Below are positions 46,920 to 55,940 of a DNA stretch of 64,000 nt, one piece after another. Source of the DNA: Phytopseudomonas punonensis (lineage in GTDB: Bacteria > Pseudomonadota > Gammaproteobacteria > Pseudomonadales > Pseudomonadaceae). The position numbers and the translations under genes were made by a program. A model generated the notes under the pieces. The model had not been told where the DNA came from and made no database searches. It worked only from the letters and a program-made list of their open reading frames with translations. The stretch covers positions 1,242,115-1,306,114 of the forward strand of contig NZ_FRBQ01000001.1 in the NCBI RefSeq assembly GCF_900142655.1, written 5' to 3'. Within the stretch, counting starts at the first letter, position 1; every line of letters starts with the position of its first letter.

Positions 46920-47909
46920 ATGCTCTACGAACAACAAACCACCACAGTGGTGAATAAAATTCGCAAGTCATTGTTACGCATCACCTTTCGCCAACTTCAG
47001 GTGTTTCGCTCGGTGTGCGACAACCGCTCCTACAGCCGCGCCGCCGAAGAAATGGCCCTGACCCAGCCGGCCGTGAGCCTGCAGGTTCGTCAGCTCGAAG
47101 AGCTGCTCGGCCAGCCGCTGTTCGACTACGTGGGCAAGAAGCTCTACCTGACCGAAGCCGCCGAAGCGCTGCAGCGGGCCAGCGAGGATATCTTCGGGCG
47201 CCTGGAAAGCCTGGACATGCAGCTCGCCGACCTCAAGGGTTCGCTGCAGGGGCAGCTGAGCCTGGCCATCGAATCCAGCGCCAAGTACTTCGTTCCGCAC
47301 CTGTTCGCCGCTTTTCGCCGCGAACACCCGGAAGTCAGCCTGCAGCTCACAGTGGTCAACCACACCCAGGCGGTCAGGCGGCTCAGCGCCAACCGCGACG
47401 ACCTGCTGATCATGTCTCAGGTGCCGGCGGACATGGCCCTGGAATTTCTGCCGTTTCTCAACAATCCGATCATCGCCGTGGCGCCGGCGGATCATCCGCT
47501 GAGCCAGGCAGAGACCCTCCAGCTGCAGGACCTGTGCGACTGGCCGCTATTGGTTCGCGAGCCGGGCTCGGGCACCCGCCGCGCCTGCGAGGAGTACTGC
47601 CACCAGAAGCGCGCGCATTTCGCGCAGATCCAGGAGGTCGGCTCCATGGAGGGCCAGCGTGAGGGCGTGCTGGCCGGCCTGGGCCTGGCGCTGATTCCGC
47701 GCCACGCGGTGCGCCGCGAGCTTCAACTGGGCCTGCTGCGCGAATTGCCGGTGGCCGAGCTGCCGCTGCTGCGCAGCTGGTGCGTGATGCACCCACGTGG
47801 CAAATACCTGTCGCCGGTGGCCCAGGCGTTCTTCCACTTCGTGCGTGACCAACGCAAGCAGATCGGCGCGCTGGCCGAGCAGTTCAGTGGCGCGAGCAAT
47901 TCCCTGTAA
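46920..47909 (+). CDS. pycR: LysR-type regulator PycR-like
   Basis: A 329-residue regulator, divergent from pycAB. HTH: ITFRQLQVFRSVCDNRSYSR, AAEEMALTQPAVSLQVRQLE. The effector domain follows with FVPHLFAAFRREHPEVSLQL. It resembles P. aeruginosa PycR (PA5437), known to affect pyruvate carboxylase and virulence. The start is uncertain: ATG 46920 lacks a ribosome site, and GTG at 46947 or 46950 would fit the shorter family form. A CA motif AACAACAA lies at 46930-46937, at or just before the true start. Confidence 0.85.
   Translation: MLYEQQTTTVVNKIRKSLLRITFRQLQVFRSVCDNRSYSRAAEEMALTQPAVSLQVRQLEELLGQPLFDYVGKKLYLTEAAEALQRASEDIFGRLESLDMQLADLKGSLQGQLSLAIESSAKYFVPHLFAAFRREHPEVSLQLTVVNHTQAVRRLSANRDDLLIMSQVPADMALEFLPFLNNPIIAVAPADHPLSQAETLQLQDLCDWPLLVREPGSGTRRACEEYCHQKRAHFAQIQEVGSMEGQREGVLAGLGLALIPRHAVRRELQLGLLRELPVAELPLLRSWCVMHPRGKYLSPVAQAFFHFVRDQRKQIGALAEQFSGASNSL
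46930..46937 (+). promoter_or_regulatory. Hfq/Crc CA motif at the pycR start
   Basis: AACAACAA, ten bases after ATG 46920 or 10-20 bases before GTG 46947/46950. Either location is typical for Hfq/Crc repression. Confidence 0.5.
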
Positions 47910-47912
47910 AGG

Positions 47913-47929
47913 TTTCGTATATCATATTC
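47913..47929 (+). promoter_or_regulatory. GntR-type operator upstream of gntR
   Basis: TTTCGTATATCATATTC, matching the lhpC promoter operator (56857-56873, minus strand) at 14 of 17 bases. It has a TCGTATAnnA core and lies 29 bases before the gntR start, consistent with autoregulation. Confidence 0.65.
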
Positions 47930-47957
47930 AAAAACCTCTTTTAACAGGTGCACCTGC

Positions 47958-48629
47958 GTGCCATTACCTCCCCTGAATGCCCCGAATCTGGGCATTACCC
48001 CGTCTGCCTCCGAGGTGATCACCAGGCACCTGCGCGACGCCATCGTCGCCGGGCACTTCGCCGAAGACGAACCGGTGCGCCAGGACGATATCGCCAAGCT
48101 GTTCAACGTCAGCAAGATCCCCGTGCGCGAAGCGCTCAAGCGCTTGGAGGCCGAGGGGCTGGTGGTGTTCCAGCGCAACAAGGGCGCGGTGGTCACACGC
48201 ATCTCCGAGCCGGAGCTGGCACAGATGTTCGAGGTGCGCATCCTGCTCGAAGACAAGCTGCTGCGCCTGGCGATTCCCAACATGACCGACGCCACCTTCG
48301 CCCGTGCCGAGCGTATCTGCGAGGAGTTCATCGGCGAAGACGATGTCGGTCGCTGGGCCGAGCTCAACTGGGAGCTGCATGCCTGCCTGTACGAGCCGGC
48401 GCAGCGGCCGTTTCTGGTCAGCCTGATCCGCTCCATCCACGACAAGCTGGAACGCTACCTGCGCATGCAGATGAGCCTGTCCGAGGGCAAGGACCTCGCC
48501 GATCACGAACACCGCGAAATCCTCGCCGCCTGCCGCGCCCGCGACATCGAGCGCGCCGCCGGGTTGCTCGAAGAACACATCACCGGCGTGTGCCGCAGCC
48601 TGTTCGAGCACCTGCCCGGGCATCGCTGA
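47958..48629 (+). CDS. GntR-family transcriptional regulator (FadR/VanR type)
   Basis: A 223-residue regulator with a GTG start. N-terminal wHTH: GITPSASEVITRHLRDAIVA, DDIAKLFNVSKIPVREALKR. The FCD effector domain follows (EVRILLEDKLLRLAIPNMTD, EELIGEDD-like helices, HREILAACRARDIERA). The family usually responds to small organic acids. Its own promoter and that of lhpC share a 17-bp operator, so it probably controls the hydroxyproline deaminase. The two genes are 9 kb apart. Confidence 0.88.
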   Translation: MPLPPLNAPNLGITPSASEVITRHLRDAIVAGHFAEDEPVRQDDIAKLFNVSKIPVREALKRLEAEGLVVFQRNKGAVVTRISEPELAQMFEVRILLEDKLLRLAIPNMTDATFARAERICEEFIGEDDVGRWAELNWELHACLYEPAQRPFLVSLIRSIHDKLERYLRMQMSLSEGKDLADHEHREILAACRARDIERAAGLLEEHITGVCRSLFEHLPGHR

Positions 48630-48660
48630 ATCGGCTGTCGGTACGGTCACTTGTCTGGGA

Positions 48661-48712
48661 TGTGGGAGCGCGCCATGCGCGCGAAAAATCGCGGGCATGG
48701 CCCGCTCCCACT
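48661..48712. repeat. REP-like palindrome
   Basis: TGTGGGAGCGCGCCATGCGC and GGGCATGGCCCGCTCCCA around GCGAAAAATCGC. Confidence 0.75.
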
Positions 48713-48828
48713 GACACGGCTTATCGCTAGGACAATAAACTCATCCTAGATACAGATTTCTAGGCGAGCACATCGCGGTCTGTTAGGCATCGACCTGCGG
48801 CGCTGAACTCAAGCTGGAACGCAGCCCC

Positions 48829-48879
48829 GTGGGAGCGCGCCATGCGCGCGACAATCGCAGGCATGGCCTTCTCTCACAG
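48829..48879. repeat. REP-like palindrome, degenerate
   Basis: GTGGGAGCGCGCCATGCGCG and a diverged partner ATGGCCTTCTCTCACAG, so only the outer half of the stem still pairs. Confidence 0.65.
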
Positions 48880-48907
48880 GGGATACACCAAGCCGGACTT
48901 ATCTGCC

Positions 48908-50521
48908 CTAGATGCGGTTTGACGCATCCAACGCCTTGAGCAAACGCGCGTCATGTCCATAGATATCCGGGCGGAATTGCACCTGGCCATCCGCGCCGAC
49001 CTGGGCCGTCCAGTAGGCCATCAGGATTGGTACCGGGCGCGGTAGATCAGCGCGCAGGGTGCTGCCGCTTTCCCACTGCCTGGCGATACGTGCGCGCTCG
49101 CTTGGGGTGGCGCCGACGAGCAGCTGGTCGACCAGTTCGGTGACCCGCTCGATACGTACGCAGCCCGAGCTGAACAACCGCGGCAGGTTGTCGAACAGGC
49201 GCTGGCTGGGCGTATCGTGCAGGTACACCGAGAAAGGATTGGGGAACCGAATTGCTACCTTGCCCAGCGGGCTATGAGCACCGGCAGACTGGCGGATCAT
49301 CACCCGACCGGGGCGCTCCCAGTCGACGCCACGCGGGTCCACCGGGTTGCCGTCGTAGTCGATCACCTGCATATGGTTGGCGGCCAGATAGCCTGCCGCG
49401 TCACGGCGCAGCTCCGGCAGTTTGTCCTCTTTCAGGATGGTCGGCGGAATGGTCCAGGTCGGATTGAGCGTCAGGTGGGTGATGCGCGAGCGCAGCAGCG
49501 GCGTCGGCCGCGCTGGGCGCCCGACCTGGGTGCGTGCCTGCCAGGCGACGGCGTGGTCACGCAGGAACATCACCTCGGCACCCGCTACGTCGATCAGCAC
49601 GCTGGTCGGCTCGATCTCGTGGGACAGCCAGCGCAGACGCTCCAGGTTGATGCGGATCTGATCCATGCGCTCGCTGGCCGAGCGGTTTAGCTCGGCCAGC
49701 GTGCCGGCGCCAACCACACCATCGGGCTTGAGCAGGTGATTGCGCTGGAAAGCCTTGACCGCCTCGACCAGCGCCGTCGAATACACCGAGGTTTCCTCGG
49801 CCACTAGGGCCGGCACGCCTTGCGACAGATCGCCGTGCAATTGCAGACGTTGCTCCAGCAAGGGCACGCGACCATCCACAGCGCCGGGCTTCAGGAGCGT
49901 TCCGCCGGGAATCGCCAGCCACTGCGGCAACTCTTGGCGACGCAGCTCGGCGTAACGCTGCCGCAATTCTCGATAAGGGCCGAAATTTGGTCGCGCCTGC
50001 TCGAACGCCTGCGCCGGATCATTCAGCCCGGCCTGGGCAATCGCCAGCAGCGGTGCCTGGCTCTGCTGCACGGCCATGCTCTCCGGCTCCCACAGCGGCT
50101 CCACTTTGGCCTGCTCCAGACGACCGTAGGCCAGATCACGCAGCGCCTGCAGATAGGAGGCCGTAGCTAGCACCTCTACGCAGGCAGCCAGCCGCGGCGA
50201 TGGATCATCGACGGCAGCCAGCTCGCGCAACGGCTCCAGGTGATAAGCACGCGGCTCCAGACCATCGTCGCCTAAGCTCTCCAGTTGGGTGAACAGCGCC
50301 GGCAGGTTTTGCTTGTTCCACACCGGTTGCGCGCCGCGCAGCAGGTAAAACGGCTCCAGCCACTCGCGATCCTTGGCGGAAAGTTCAAGGGCGGGCGTTA
50401 CGCAGGTCAGGCTGGGTTCGGCGAGCTGTTCCTGAAGCGGGCTGGATGGCATGGCATCGGCCAGCGCCAAGGGAGCGGCGAGGGCCAATGCCCAGGCAAC
50501 GGAAGGGGTGGGAGAAAACAA
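48908..50521 (-). CDS. L,D-transpeptidase, YcbB/LdtD-like
   Basis: A 537-residue protein. The TTG start 50519-50521 is chosen because GGAG lies 6-9 bases upstream and the reading begins a signal-like stretch (SVAWALALAAPLALA). A scaffold domain is followed by a PG_binding_1 domain (LVEAVKAFQRNHLLKPDGVV) and a YkuD catalytic domain with HDTPSQRLFDNLPRLFSSGC, where the Cys is the nucleophile, and VRIERV. It makes 3-3 cross-links in peptidoglycan. Length is near YcbB (about 600). Upstream in-frame starts would run into the divergent gene. Confidence 0.85.
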   Translation of the reverse strand: MFSPTPSVAWALALAAPLALADAMPSSPLQEQLAEPSLTCVTPALELSAKDREWLEPFYLLRGAQPVWNKQNLPALFTQLESLGDDGLEPRAYHLEPLRELAAVDDPSPRLAACVEVLATASYLQALRDLAYGRLEQAKVEPLWEPESMAVQQSQAPLLAIAQAGLNDPAQAFEQARPNFGPYRELRQRYAELRRQELPQWLAIPGGTLLKPGAVDGRVPLLEQRLQLHGDLSQGVPALVAEETSVYSTALVEAVKAFQRNHLLKPDGVVGAGTLAELNRSASERMDQIRINLERLRWLSHEIEPTSVLIDVAGAEVMFLRDHAVAWQARTQVGRPARPTPLLRSRITHLTLNPTWTIPPTILKEDKLPELRRDAAGYLAANHMQVIDYDGNPVDPRGVDWERPGRVMIRQSAGAHSPLGKVAIRFPNPFSVYLHDTPSQRLFDNLPRLFSSGCVRIERVTELVDQLLVGATPSERARIARQWESGSTLRADLPRPVPILMAYWTAQVGADGQVQFRPDIYGHDARLLKALDASNRI

Positions 50522-50673
50522 AGCGCCGCTCCAATTTACGACAGAGTGAATGACAGCCCGTCGGAATCGCCCGCGGGTCAGAAGAACTCGGCTGCTAGAA
50601 TCGCGGGCTTTGTTGTGCCCGCATTGCCTGGCGAAGGCTCGACCCGTCGAGGGTAGAAACTCAGAGACTTGAA

Positions 50674-51387
50674 ATGATGACCACGATTCAGCGAATTTGC
50701 TTAGCCTTTCTTTGCCTGGCATTGCCCGTTCCATCCGTGATGGCCGCCACCCTGGCGCCCGATCCCCTGCTGGAAGGCCTGTCTGCACAAGCACCGGCGC
50801 TGAACCGCAAGGTGCTTAACCATGCCATCGACGCCATGCGTTGCGCCATCAATAACGGCGCCGTACCTGCCCAGCGTCTCGCTGTCATCGACTTTTCCAA
50901 ACCCTCCAGCGAACGCCGCCTTTGGATCTTCGACCTGACCAAGAAGCGCCTGCTGCTGCATGACCTGGTCGCCCACGGCCAACAGTCCGGTGACAACTTC
51001 GCCACCCGTTTCTCCAACAACGAAGGCAGCCACCAATCCAGCATTGGCCTATTCCGCACCCAAGAGAGCTACACCGGCAAACATGGCTACTCGCTGCGTA
51101 TGGACGGCCTGGAGCCCGGCTTCAACGACCTGGCCCGGCAGCGCGCCATCGTCATCCACCCCGCCGACTACGTGAACCCGGCCTGGATCAAGACCCAGGG
51201 CCGCATCGGTCGCAGCCAGGGCTGCCCCGCGGTACGCCCGGAAGTCGCACGCATGGTGGTAGACAGCCTCAAGGGCGGCCAATTCATGTTTTCGTATTAC
51301 CCGGACAAACGCTGGCTAAAGGGCTCGGCGTTCATTAATTGCAAACCGGGCTTGGTCGCCGGGATCGTCAGCGCCAAAGAGGGCTGA
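50674..51387 (+). CDS. Murein L,D-transpeptidase catalytic-domain protein (YkuD_2-like)
   Basis: A 237-residue exported protein (signal ICLAFLCLALPVPSVMA). The catalytic stretch is RIGRSQGCPAVRPEVARMV with the active Cys in QGCPAV, preceded by DLVAHGQQSGDNFATRFSNN and a conserved IVIHPADYVN. The arrangement is characteristic of the YkuD_2 family. It is divergent from the larger L,D-transpeptidase, so the pair may share regulation of peptidoglycan remodelling. Confidence 0.83.
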   Translation: MMTTIQRICLAFLCLALPVPSVMAATLAPDPLLEGLSAQAPALNRKVLNHAIDAMRCAINNGAVPAQRLAVIDFSKPSSERRLWIFDLTKKRLLLHDLVAHGQQSGDNFATRFSNNEGSHQSSIGLFRTQESYTGKHGYSLRMDGLEPGFNDLARQRAIVIHPADYVNPAWIKTQGRIGRSQGCPAVRPEVARMVVDSLKGGQFMFSYYPDKRWLKGSAFINCKPGLVAGIVSAKEG

Positions 51388-51631
51388 GATTCAAGAACGC
51401 GACCGAATGGGTGGCCTGGAGCCCACCCTATGGGGCGCACATGTCGTAGGTTGGCCGGGCGGCAATGCGCTTCAGCCGAGCAAGCCTGGCTAAATAATTC
51501 CACCCAAAGCGTAACGAACGGCCTGGATCACTATGCCGATTTCGTCATCGCCCCCGCGCAAATCCTTCAAGCCGTCTGGCCCGCCTCGCGTCACGCTGTA
51601 GCCATTCAATCGGCATACAGGTGCAGCGCCC

Positions 51632-52705
51632 ATGAAACGTATCGAAGTGATCGACTCCCATACCGGCGGCGAGCCAACCCGGCTGGTGGTCAGCGGGTTT
51701 CCTGACCTCGGCACGGGCAGCATGGCCGAGCGCAAGCAACTGCTGGCCAGCGAGCACGATGCCTGGCGCGCTGCCTGCATTCTCGAACCGCGCGGCAATG
51801 ACGTACTGGTTGGCGCCCTGCTCTGCGAGCCCGTCGACCCCAGCGCCTGTGCCGGGGTGATCTTCTTCAACAACACCGGCTACCTCGGCATGTGCGGGCA
51901 CGGCACCATCGGTTTGGTGGTATCGCTGGCCCATATGGGCCGCATCGGCGCTGGCGTGCACAAGATCGAAACGCCGGTGGGCACGGTCGAGGCGACCTTG
52001 CACGAGGATCGCTCGGTCAGCGTGCGCAACGTGCCGTCCTACCGTTACCGCCAGGCCGTCGAACTGCAGGTGCCGGGCTACGGCCTGGTGCAGGGCGATA
52101 TCGCCTGGGGCGGCAACTGGTTCTTCCTGATCGCCGACCACGGCCAGCGCATCACCGGCGACAACGTCGAAGCGCTGACCGCCTACACCTACGCCGTGCA
52201 AAAGGCGCTGGAAGACCAGGGTATTCGTGGCGAGGACGGCGGCCTGATCGACCATATCGAGCTGTTTGCCGAAAATGAACAGCCGGAAGGCTCGCAGCCA
52301 AGCGTCGCGAGCGAAGAGGAGGCAAGGCGGGAGCTGGCGAAAAAGCGCAGTTTACTAGCTGTAAATGAGCATTTTTCGCCAGTTCCCAACGCCGCATCAT
52401 CGAGCGCAGCAGCTTCGCTGCGAGCCGACAGCAGGAATTTCGTGCTCTGCCCTGGCAAGGCTTACGACCGCTCGCCCTGCGGCACCGGCACCAGCGCCAA
52501 GCTGGCCTGCCTGGCCGCCGACGGCAAGCTACAACCCGGCGAGATCTGGCGCCAGGCCAGCGTGATCGGCAGCCTGTTCGAAGGCTCGTTCGAGTGGCAG
52601 GGCGACAAGGTGATTCCGACCATCCGCGGGCGCGCCAATATCAGCGCCGAGGCCACCCTGCTGCTCGAACAGGACGACCCGTTCGCCTGGGGCATCCGCC
52701 CGTGA
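51632..52705 (+). CDS. lhpA: 4-hydroxyproline 2-epimerase with an in-frame repeat insertion
   Basis: A 357-residue protein of the proline racemase family, which converts trans-4-hydroxy-L-proline to cis-4-hydroxy-D-proline. Both catalytic Cys motifs are present: [13 protein letters not shown] near residue 90 and [16 protein letters not shown]. Family members have about 310 residues. The extra ~46 residues lie between IELFA and [11 protein letters not shown] (about residues 214-264), a Glu/Arg/Ser/Ala-rich stretch encoded by copy C of the genomic repeat (52307-52412). The insertion keeps the frame and falls in a surface linker, so the enzyme may still work. It is coupled to lhpB by GTGA. Confidence 0.9.
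   Translation: MKRIEVIDSHTGGEPTRLVVSGFPDLGTGSMAERKQLLASEHDAWRAACILEPRGNDVLVGALLCEPVDPSACAGVIFFNNTGYLGMCGHGTIGLVVSLAHMGRIGAGVHKIETPVGTVEATLHEDRSVSVRNVPSYRYRQAVELQVPGYGLVQGDIAWGGNWFFLIADHGQRITGDNVEALTAYTYAVQKALEDQGIRGEDGGLIDHIELFAENEQPEGSQPSVASEEEARRELAKKRSLLAVNEHFSPVPNAASSSAAASLRADSRNFVLCPGKAYDRSPCGTGTSAKLACLAADGKLQPGEIWRQASVIGSLFEGSFEWQGDKVIPTIRGRANISAEATLLLEQDDPFAWGIRP
52307..52412 (+). repeat. Repeat family copy C, inside lhpA
   Basis: GCGAGCGAAGAGGAGGCAAG starts like copies A and B. The inner hairpin TTTAC-TAGCT-GTAAA (52351-52365) leads into ATGAGCAT (52365-52372). A longer perfect pair CTGGCGAAAAA / TTTTTCGCCAG (52334-52344, 52372-52382) encloses it. The end CAACGCCGCATCATCGAGCG resembles the B end CAACGCCGCAGGGCCGACGCG-type (B reads AACGCCGCAGGGCCGACGCG). 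Confidence 0.72.
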
Positions 52706-53817
52706 ACCCGTTGCGGGTCGCCGATGTGATCGTTATCGGTGCCGGCATCATCGGCGCCGCCTGCGCCCGCGAACTGGCCCGCCGCGGCCAGCAGGTACTG
52801 GTCCTCGATGCCGGCCTGCACGGCGCCACCGCCGCCGGCATGGGCCACCTGCTGGTGCTCGACGACAACCAGGCCGAACTCGACATCAGCCTCTACTCGG
52901 TGAGCCGCTGGCGCGAGCTGGGCCCGCAATTGCCGGACGACTGCGCGTATCGCAACAACGGCACGCTGTGGCTGGCCGCCAACGAAGAAGAGCTGGCGGG
53001 CGCGGAAGCCAAGTGCATCAACCTGCGCGCCGAGGGAGTACGCTGCGAGATGGTACCCGGCCACGCGCTGCAGGCCATGGAACCGATCCTGCGCGACGGC
53101 CTGCACGGCGCCCTGCGCCTGCCCGACGACGGCATTCTCTATGCACCGAACACTGCACGCTGGATGCTCGACAACCCGCGTATCACCAGGCGTCGCGCCA
53201 AGGTCACGGAGCTGGACGGCAACCGCGTGCGCCTCGAAGACGGCAGCTGGCTGGGCGCCGATGCCGTGGTGCTGGCCAACGGTATTCAAGCCGTGGAGCT
53301 CTGTCCGGAGCTGCCCATCGCGGCGAAGAAGGGCCACCTGCTGATCACCGACCGCTACCCGCACCCGGTCACCCACACCATCACCGAACTCAGTTACCTG
53401 ACCAGCGTGCACAACACCAGCGGCGCCTCGGTGGCCTGCAATATCCAGCCACGGCCGACGGGTCAGCTGTTCATCGGCACCTCGCGGCAGTTCGATAACC
53501 TTGATCCCGAGGTCGACGGCTGGTTGCTGGCGCGCATGCTCAAGCATGCCGCGAGCTATGCGCCGAGCCTGGCGCAACTCAACGGCATCCGCGCCTGGGC
53601 CGGCTTTCGCGCCGCCACACCAGACGGCATGCCGCTGATTGGCGAACACCCCGCGCAGCCTGGGCTATGGCTGGCGGTCGGCCACGAAGGCCTGGGTGTT
53701 ACCGCCGCGCCGGGCACCGCCGACCTGCTCGCAGCGCTGCTGTGGGGCGAGGCCGAGCCCATTCCCGCAGCCGCCTATGCGCCCCAGCGTTACCTTGGAG
53801 AGCCCGTTCATGCCTGA
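52702..53817 (+). CDS. lhpB: D-hydroxyproline dehydrogenase beta subunit (FAD)
   Basis: A 371-residue DAO-family flavoprotein; GTG start at 52702 overlaps the lhpA stop. The FAD-binding dinucleotide fold is [20 protein letters not shown] and the C-terminal end is [38 protein letters not shown] is conserved in glycine/sarcosine-oxidase-like subunits. It oxidises cis-4-hydroxy-D-proline to the pyrroline with the ferredoxin and alpha subunits that follow. It overlaps lhpF by 8 bases. Confidence 0.88.
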   Translation: MNPLRVADVIVIGAGIIGAACARELARRGQQVLVLDAGLHGATAAGMGHLLVLDDNQAELDISLYSVSRWRELGPQLPDDCAYRNNGTLWLAANEEELAGAEAKCINLRAEGVRCEMVPGHALQAMEPILRDGLHGALRLPDDGILYAPNTARWMLDNPRITRRRAKVTELDGNRVRLEDGSWLGADAVVLANGIQAVELCPELPIAAKKGHLLITDRYPHPVTHTITELSYLTSVHNTSGASVACNIQPRPTGQLFIGTSRQFDNLDPEVDGWLLARMLKHAASYAPSLAQLNGIRAWAGFRAATPDGMPLIGEHPAQPGLWLAVGHEGLGVTAAPGTADLLAALLWGEAEPIPAAAYAPQRYLGEPVHA

Positions 53818-54046
53818 TCTGCACCTCGATGGGCGCCCGCTCAGCGTAGCGCCGGGCACCACGGTCGCTGCCGCGCTCGCCTTGGGCGGCGACGGCAGCA
53901 CACGTACCTCGGTCAGCGGCCAGCGCCGAGCACCACTGTGTGGCATGGGCATCTGCCAGGAATGCCGGGTAACTATCGATGGCCTGCGCCGCCTGGCCTG
54001 CCAGACCCTGTGCCGCGATGGCATGCAGGTGGAGACACGGCCATGA
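53810..54046 (+). CDS. lhpF: D-hydroxyproline dehydrogenase [2Fe-2S] subunit
   Basis: A 78-residue ferredoxin-like protein. The [2Fe-2S] Cys are in PLCGMGICQECRV plus CQTLC further on, the plant-type pattern C-x4-C-x2-C spaced to a distal Cys. The N-terminus is a beta-grasp start ([20 protein letters not shown]). It transfers electrons within the dehydrogenase. Small size explains why it is easily missed. The start ATG 53810 overlaps the lhpB end, and the stop overlaps lhpE (ATGA). Confidence 0.88.
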   Translation: MPDLHLDGRPLSVAPGTTVAAALALGGDGSTRTSVSGQRRAPLCGMGICQECRVTIDGLRRLACQTLCRDGMQVETRP

Positions 54047-55320
54047 GCGAACAGGCTGACGTACTGATCATCGGCGCCGGCCCGGCCGGCCTGTCCGCAG
54101 CGCTGGCCGCCGCAGGCGACGGGATGCGCGTGGTGCTGCTCGACGACAATCCATTGCCCGGCGGGCAGATCTGGCGCGATGGCGCGGGGGCGAAGGTGCC
54201 TGACCAGGCGCGCCGCCTGCGCGATGCTGTGGATAACCACGCCGGTATCCAGCGCCACGCCGCCACCCGCGTGGTGGCCCGCGCCGGCAGCCATGCGCTG
54301 CTGGTGGAAGATCCCGAGCACGGCTGGGTGATCAGCTATCGCAAGCTGATCCTGTGTACCGGCGCGCGGGAACTGTTACTGCCGTTTCCCGGCTGGACAT
54401 TGCCCGGCGTTACCGGTGCCGGCGGCCTGCAGGCGCTGATCAAGGGCGGCTTGCCGGTCGCCGGTGAACGCATTGTGATCGCTGGCAGCGGCCCGCTGCT
54501 GCTGGCCAGCGCGAGCACGGCGAAACACAACGGTGCCAGGGTGCTGCGCATTGCCGAGCAGGCATCGCTGCGGGCGGTCGCAGGTTTCGCCGCGCAATTG
54601 CCGCGCTGGCCGCACAAGCTGTTGCAGTCCTTCGGCCTGTTCGATGGCGGTTATCGGCCCGCTACACGCATCGTCGCCGCGCTGGGGCAGGATCGCCTGG
54701 AAGGTGTGCGCCTGCAGCGTGACGGCAAGCTCGAAGAGCTGGCGTGCGAGCGCCTGGCCTGCGGTTTCGGCCTGATCCCCAACGTGCAACTAGGCCAGGC
54801 CCTCGGCTGTGCGCTGGGTAACAGCGCCATCAAGGTGGACGCCTGGCAGGCGACCGATGTGGCCGGCATCTACGCGGCGGGCGAATGTACCGGGTTCGGC
54901 GGCAGCGAACTGGCCCTGGTCGAAGGCCGCATTGCCGGCCACGCCGCGGCCGGCAACCGCGAGGCCGCGCGGCGGATGTGGGCAACCCGTGCCCGCTGGC
55001 AACGCTTTGCCGATGCGCTGCACAAATACTTCGCGCTGGACCCCGCACTCAAACGCCTGGCGCAATCAGACACCCTGCTGTGCCGCTGCGAAGACGTCCC
55101 CTACGCCGCCGTGGCCGCACACAGCAACTGGCGTGAAGCGAAGCTGGCGACGCGCTGCGGCATGGGCGCCTGCCAGGGAAAAATCTGCGGCGGTGCCGCG
55201 CAATACCTGTTCGATTGGCAGCCCACAGCGCCGCGACCGCCCTTCACACCGACCCGAGTCGACACCCTCATGCAGCTGGAAGAGGCGGCCCAGAGCTGCT
55301 CGCCGAGAACGTGCAGCTAA
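54043..55320 (+). CDS. lhpE: D-hydroxyproline dehydrogenase alpha subunit
   Basis: A 425-residue NAD(P)/FAD-dependent oxidoreductase of the HcnB/OoxA type. The N-terminal FAD fold is DVLIIGAGPAGLSAALAAAG; a second fold is RIVIAGSGPLLLASASTAKH. The C-terminus has a BFD-like [2Fe-2S] cluster domain with LLCRCEDVPYAAVA and RCGMGACQGKICGGAAQYL. It is the last gene of lhpABFE, followed by the Crc-type sRNA. Confidence 0.88.
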   Translation: MSEQADVLIIGAGPAGLSAALAAAGDGMRVVLLDDNPLPGGQIWRDGAGAKVPDQARRLRDAVDNHAGIQRHAATRVVARAGSHALLVEDPEHGWVISYRKLILCTGARELLLPFPGWTLPGVTGAGGLQALIKGGLPVAGERIVIAGSGPLLLASASTAKHNGARVLRIAEQASLRAVAGFAAQLPRWPHKLLQSFGLFDGGYRPATRIVAALGQDRLEGVRLQRDGKLEELACERLACGFGLIPNVQLGQALGCALGNSAIKVDAWQATDVAGIYAAGECTGFGGSELALVEGRIAGHAAAGNREAARRMWATRARWQRFADALHKYFALDPALKRLAQSDTLLCRCEDVPYAAVAAHSNWREAKLATRCGMGACQGKICGGAAQYLFDWQPTAPRPPFTPTRVDTLMQLEEAAQSCSPRTCS

Positions 55321-55353
55321 TTCCAATCGCGGGTGAGCCGCACACCTCAAACG

Positions 55354-55429
55354 GTAACAAAGCGGGTAACGCGGTAACGCTTTTGTGCTCCGCAGCACAG
55401 TCAGAAAAACGAAGAAAAACTTAAGTTAC
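55354..55429 (+). promoter_or_regulatory. GTAAC boxes upstream of the Crc-type sRNA, CbrB-like
   Basis: GTAAC at 55354-55358, 55366-55370 and 55374-55378, and the inverse GTTAC at 55425-55429. As I recall, CbrB sites are built from GTTAC/GTAAC pairs. They are 25-100 bases before the sigma-54 promoter. Confidence 0.6.
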
Positions 55430-55453
55430 TGATAAATAAAGATATTCCAAAAC

Positions 55454-55469
55454 TGGCACAGGTTATGCT
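55454..55469 (+). promoter_or_regulatory. Sigma-54 promoter of the Crc-type sRNA
   Basis: TGGCACAGGTTATGCT, GG-N10-GC spacing. The predicted start is near 55480, where the RNA would begin GCACAAC or CACAAC. Confidence 0.8.
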
Positions 55470-55479
55470 CTATCTCCCG

Positions 55480-55812
55480 CACAACAAAAATAACAAGACA
55501 CACCCCATAACAAGAACAAGACAACGGCTCTAGCATAAGAAAGACAAAAACGCAGAGACGCAGCTAACTGATTTCTTTGGAGAGGACCGCCCTCGGGCTT
55601 GTACCGCAACCGGGTCGAGAACAATAAAACTGCTTTGCAAGGCAGCGACAGACGGGTTGGATCTACGGATCACGGCAACATCAGCGTCCAAACAAATCCG
55701 TTCGCTCTTGGCCTCCTTTGGAGGCCTCGGCTAAAACAAGAACAATAGGCCGTTAGCACTAACAAGAACGATGATTCGAACAAGATTTAGGGGAGCCTCG
55801 GCTCCCCTTTCT
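55480..55812 (+). ncRNA. CrcZ/CrcY/CrcX-like sRNA
   Basis: An untranslated transcript of about 333 nt. It carries at least five AAnAAnAA (CA) motifs: AACAAAAATAACAA (55483-55496), AACAAGAACAAG (55509-55520), AACAATAA (55620-55627), AACAAGAACAATA (55735-55747) and AACAAGAA (55761-55768), plus a weaker AACAAGAT. These sequester Hfq/Crc and lift catabolite repression. The sigma-54 promoter, GTAAC boxes and terminator are as expected. CrcZ itself normally lies beside cbrB; no cbrB is present here, so this is a paralogue in a new place. Confidence 0.85.
55790..55812 (+). terminator. Terminator of the Crc-type sRNA
   Basis: GGGGAGCC-TC-GGCTCCCC followed by TTTCTGCTTTCT. Confidence 0.88.
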
Positions 55813-55940
55813 GCTTTCTGGCGTGTGCGCCAGCCGCTTCCCCTCCCACCACAATCCTTGCAGCCGCACAGACTCAATAGCTGCCTGCCTGCTGATAACG
55901 CGCTAGGCTCTGCAGCTATTCGAACTGTCTGCAGCCAGCC

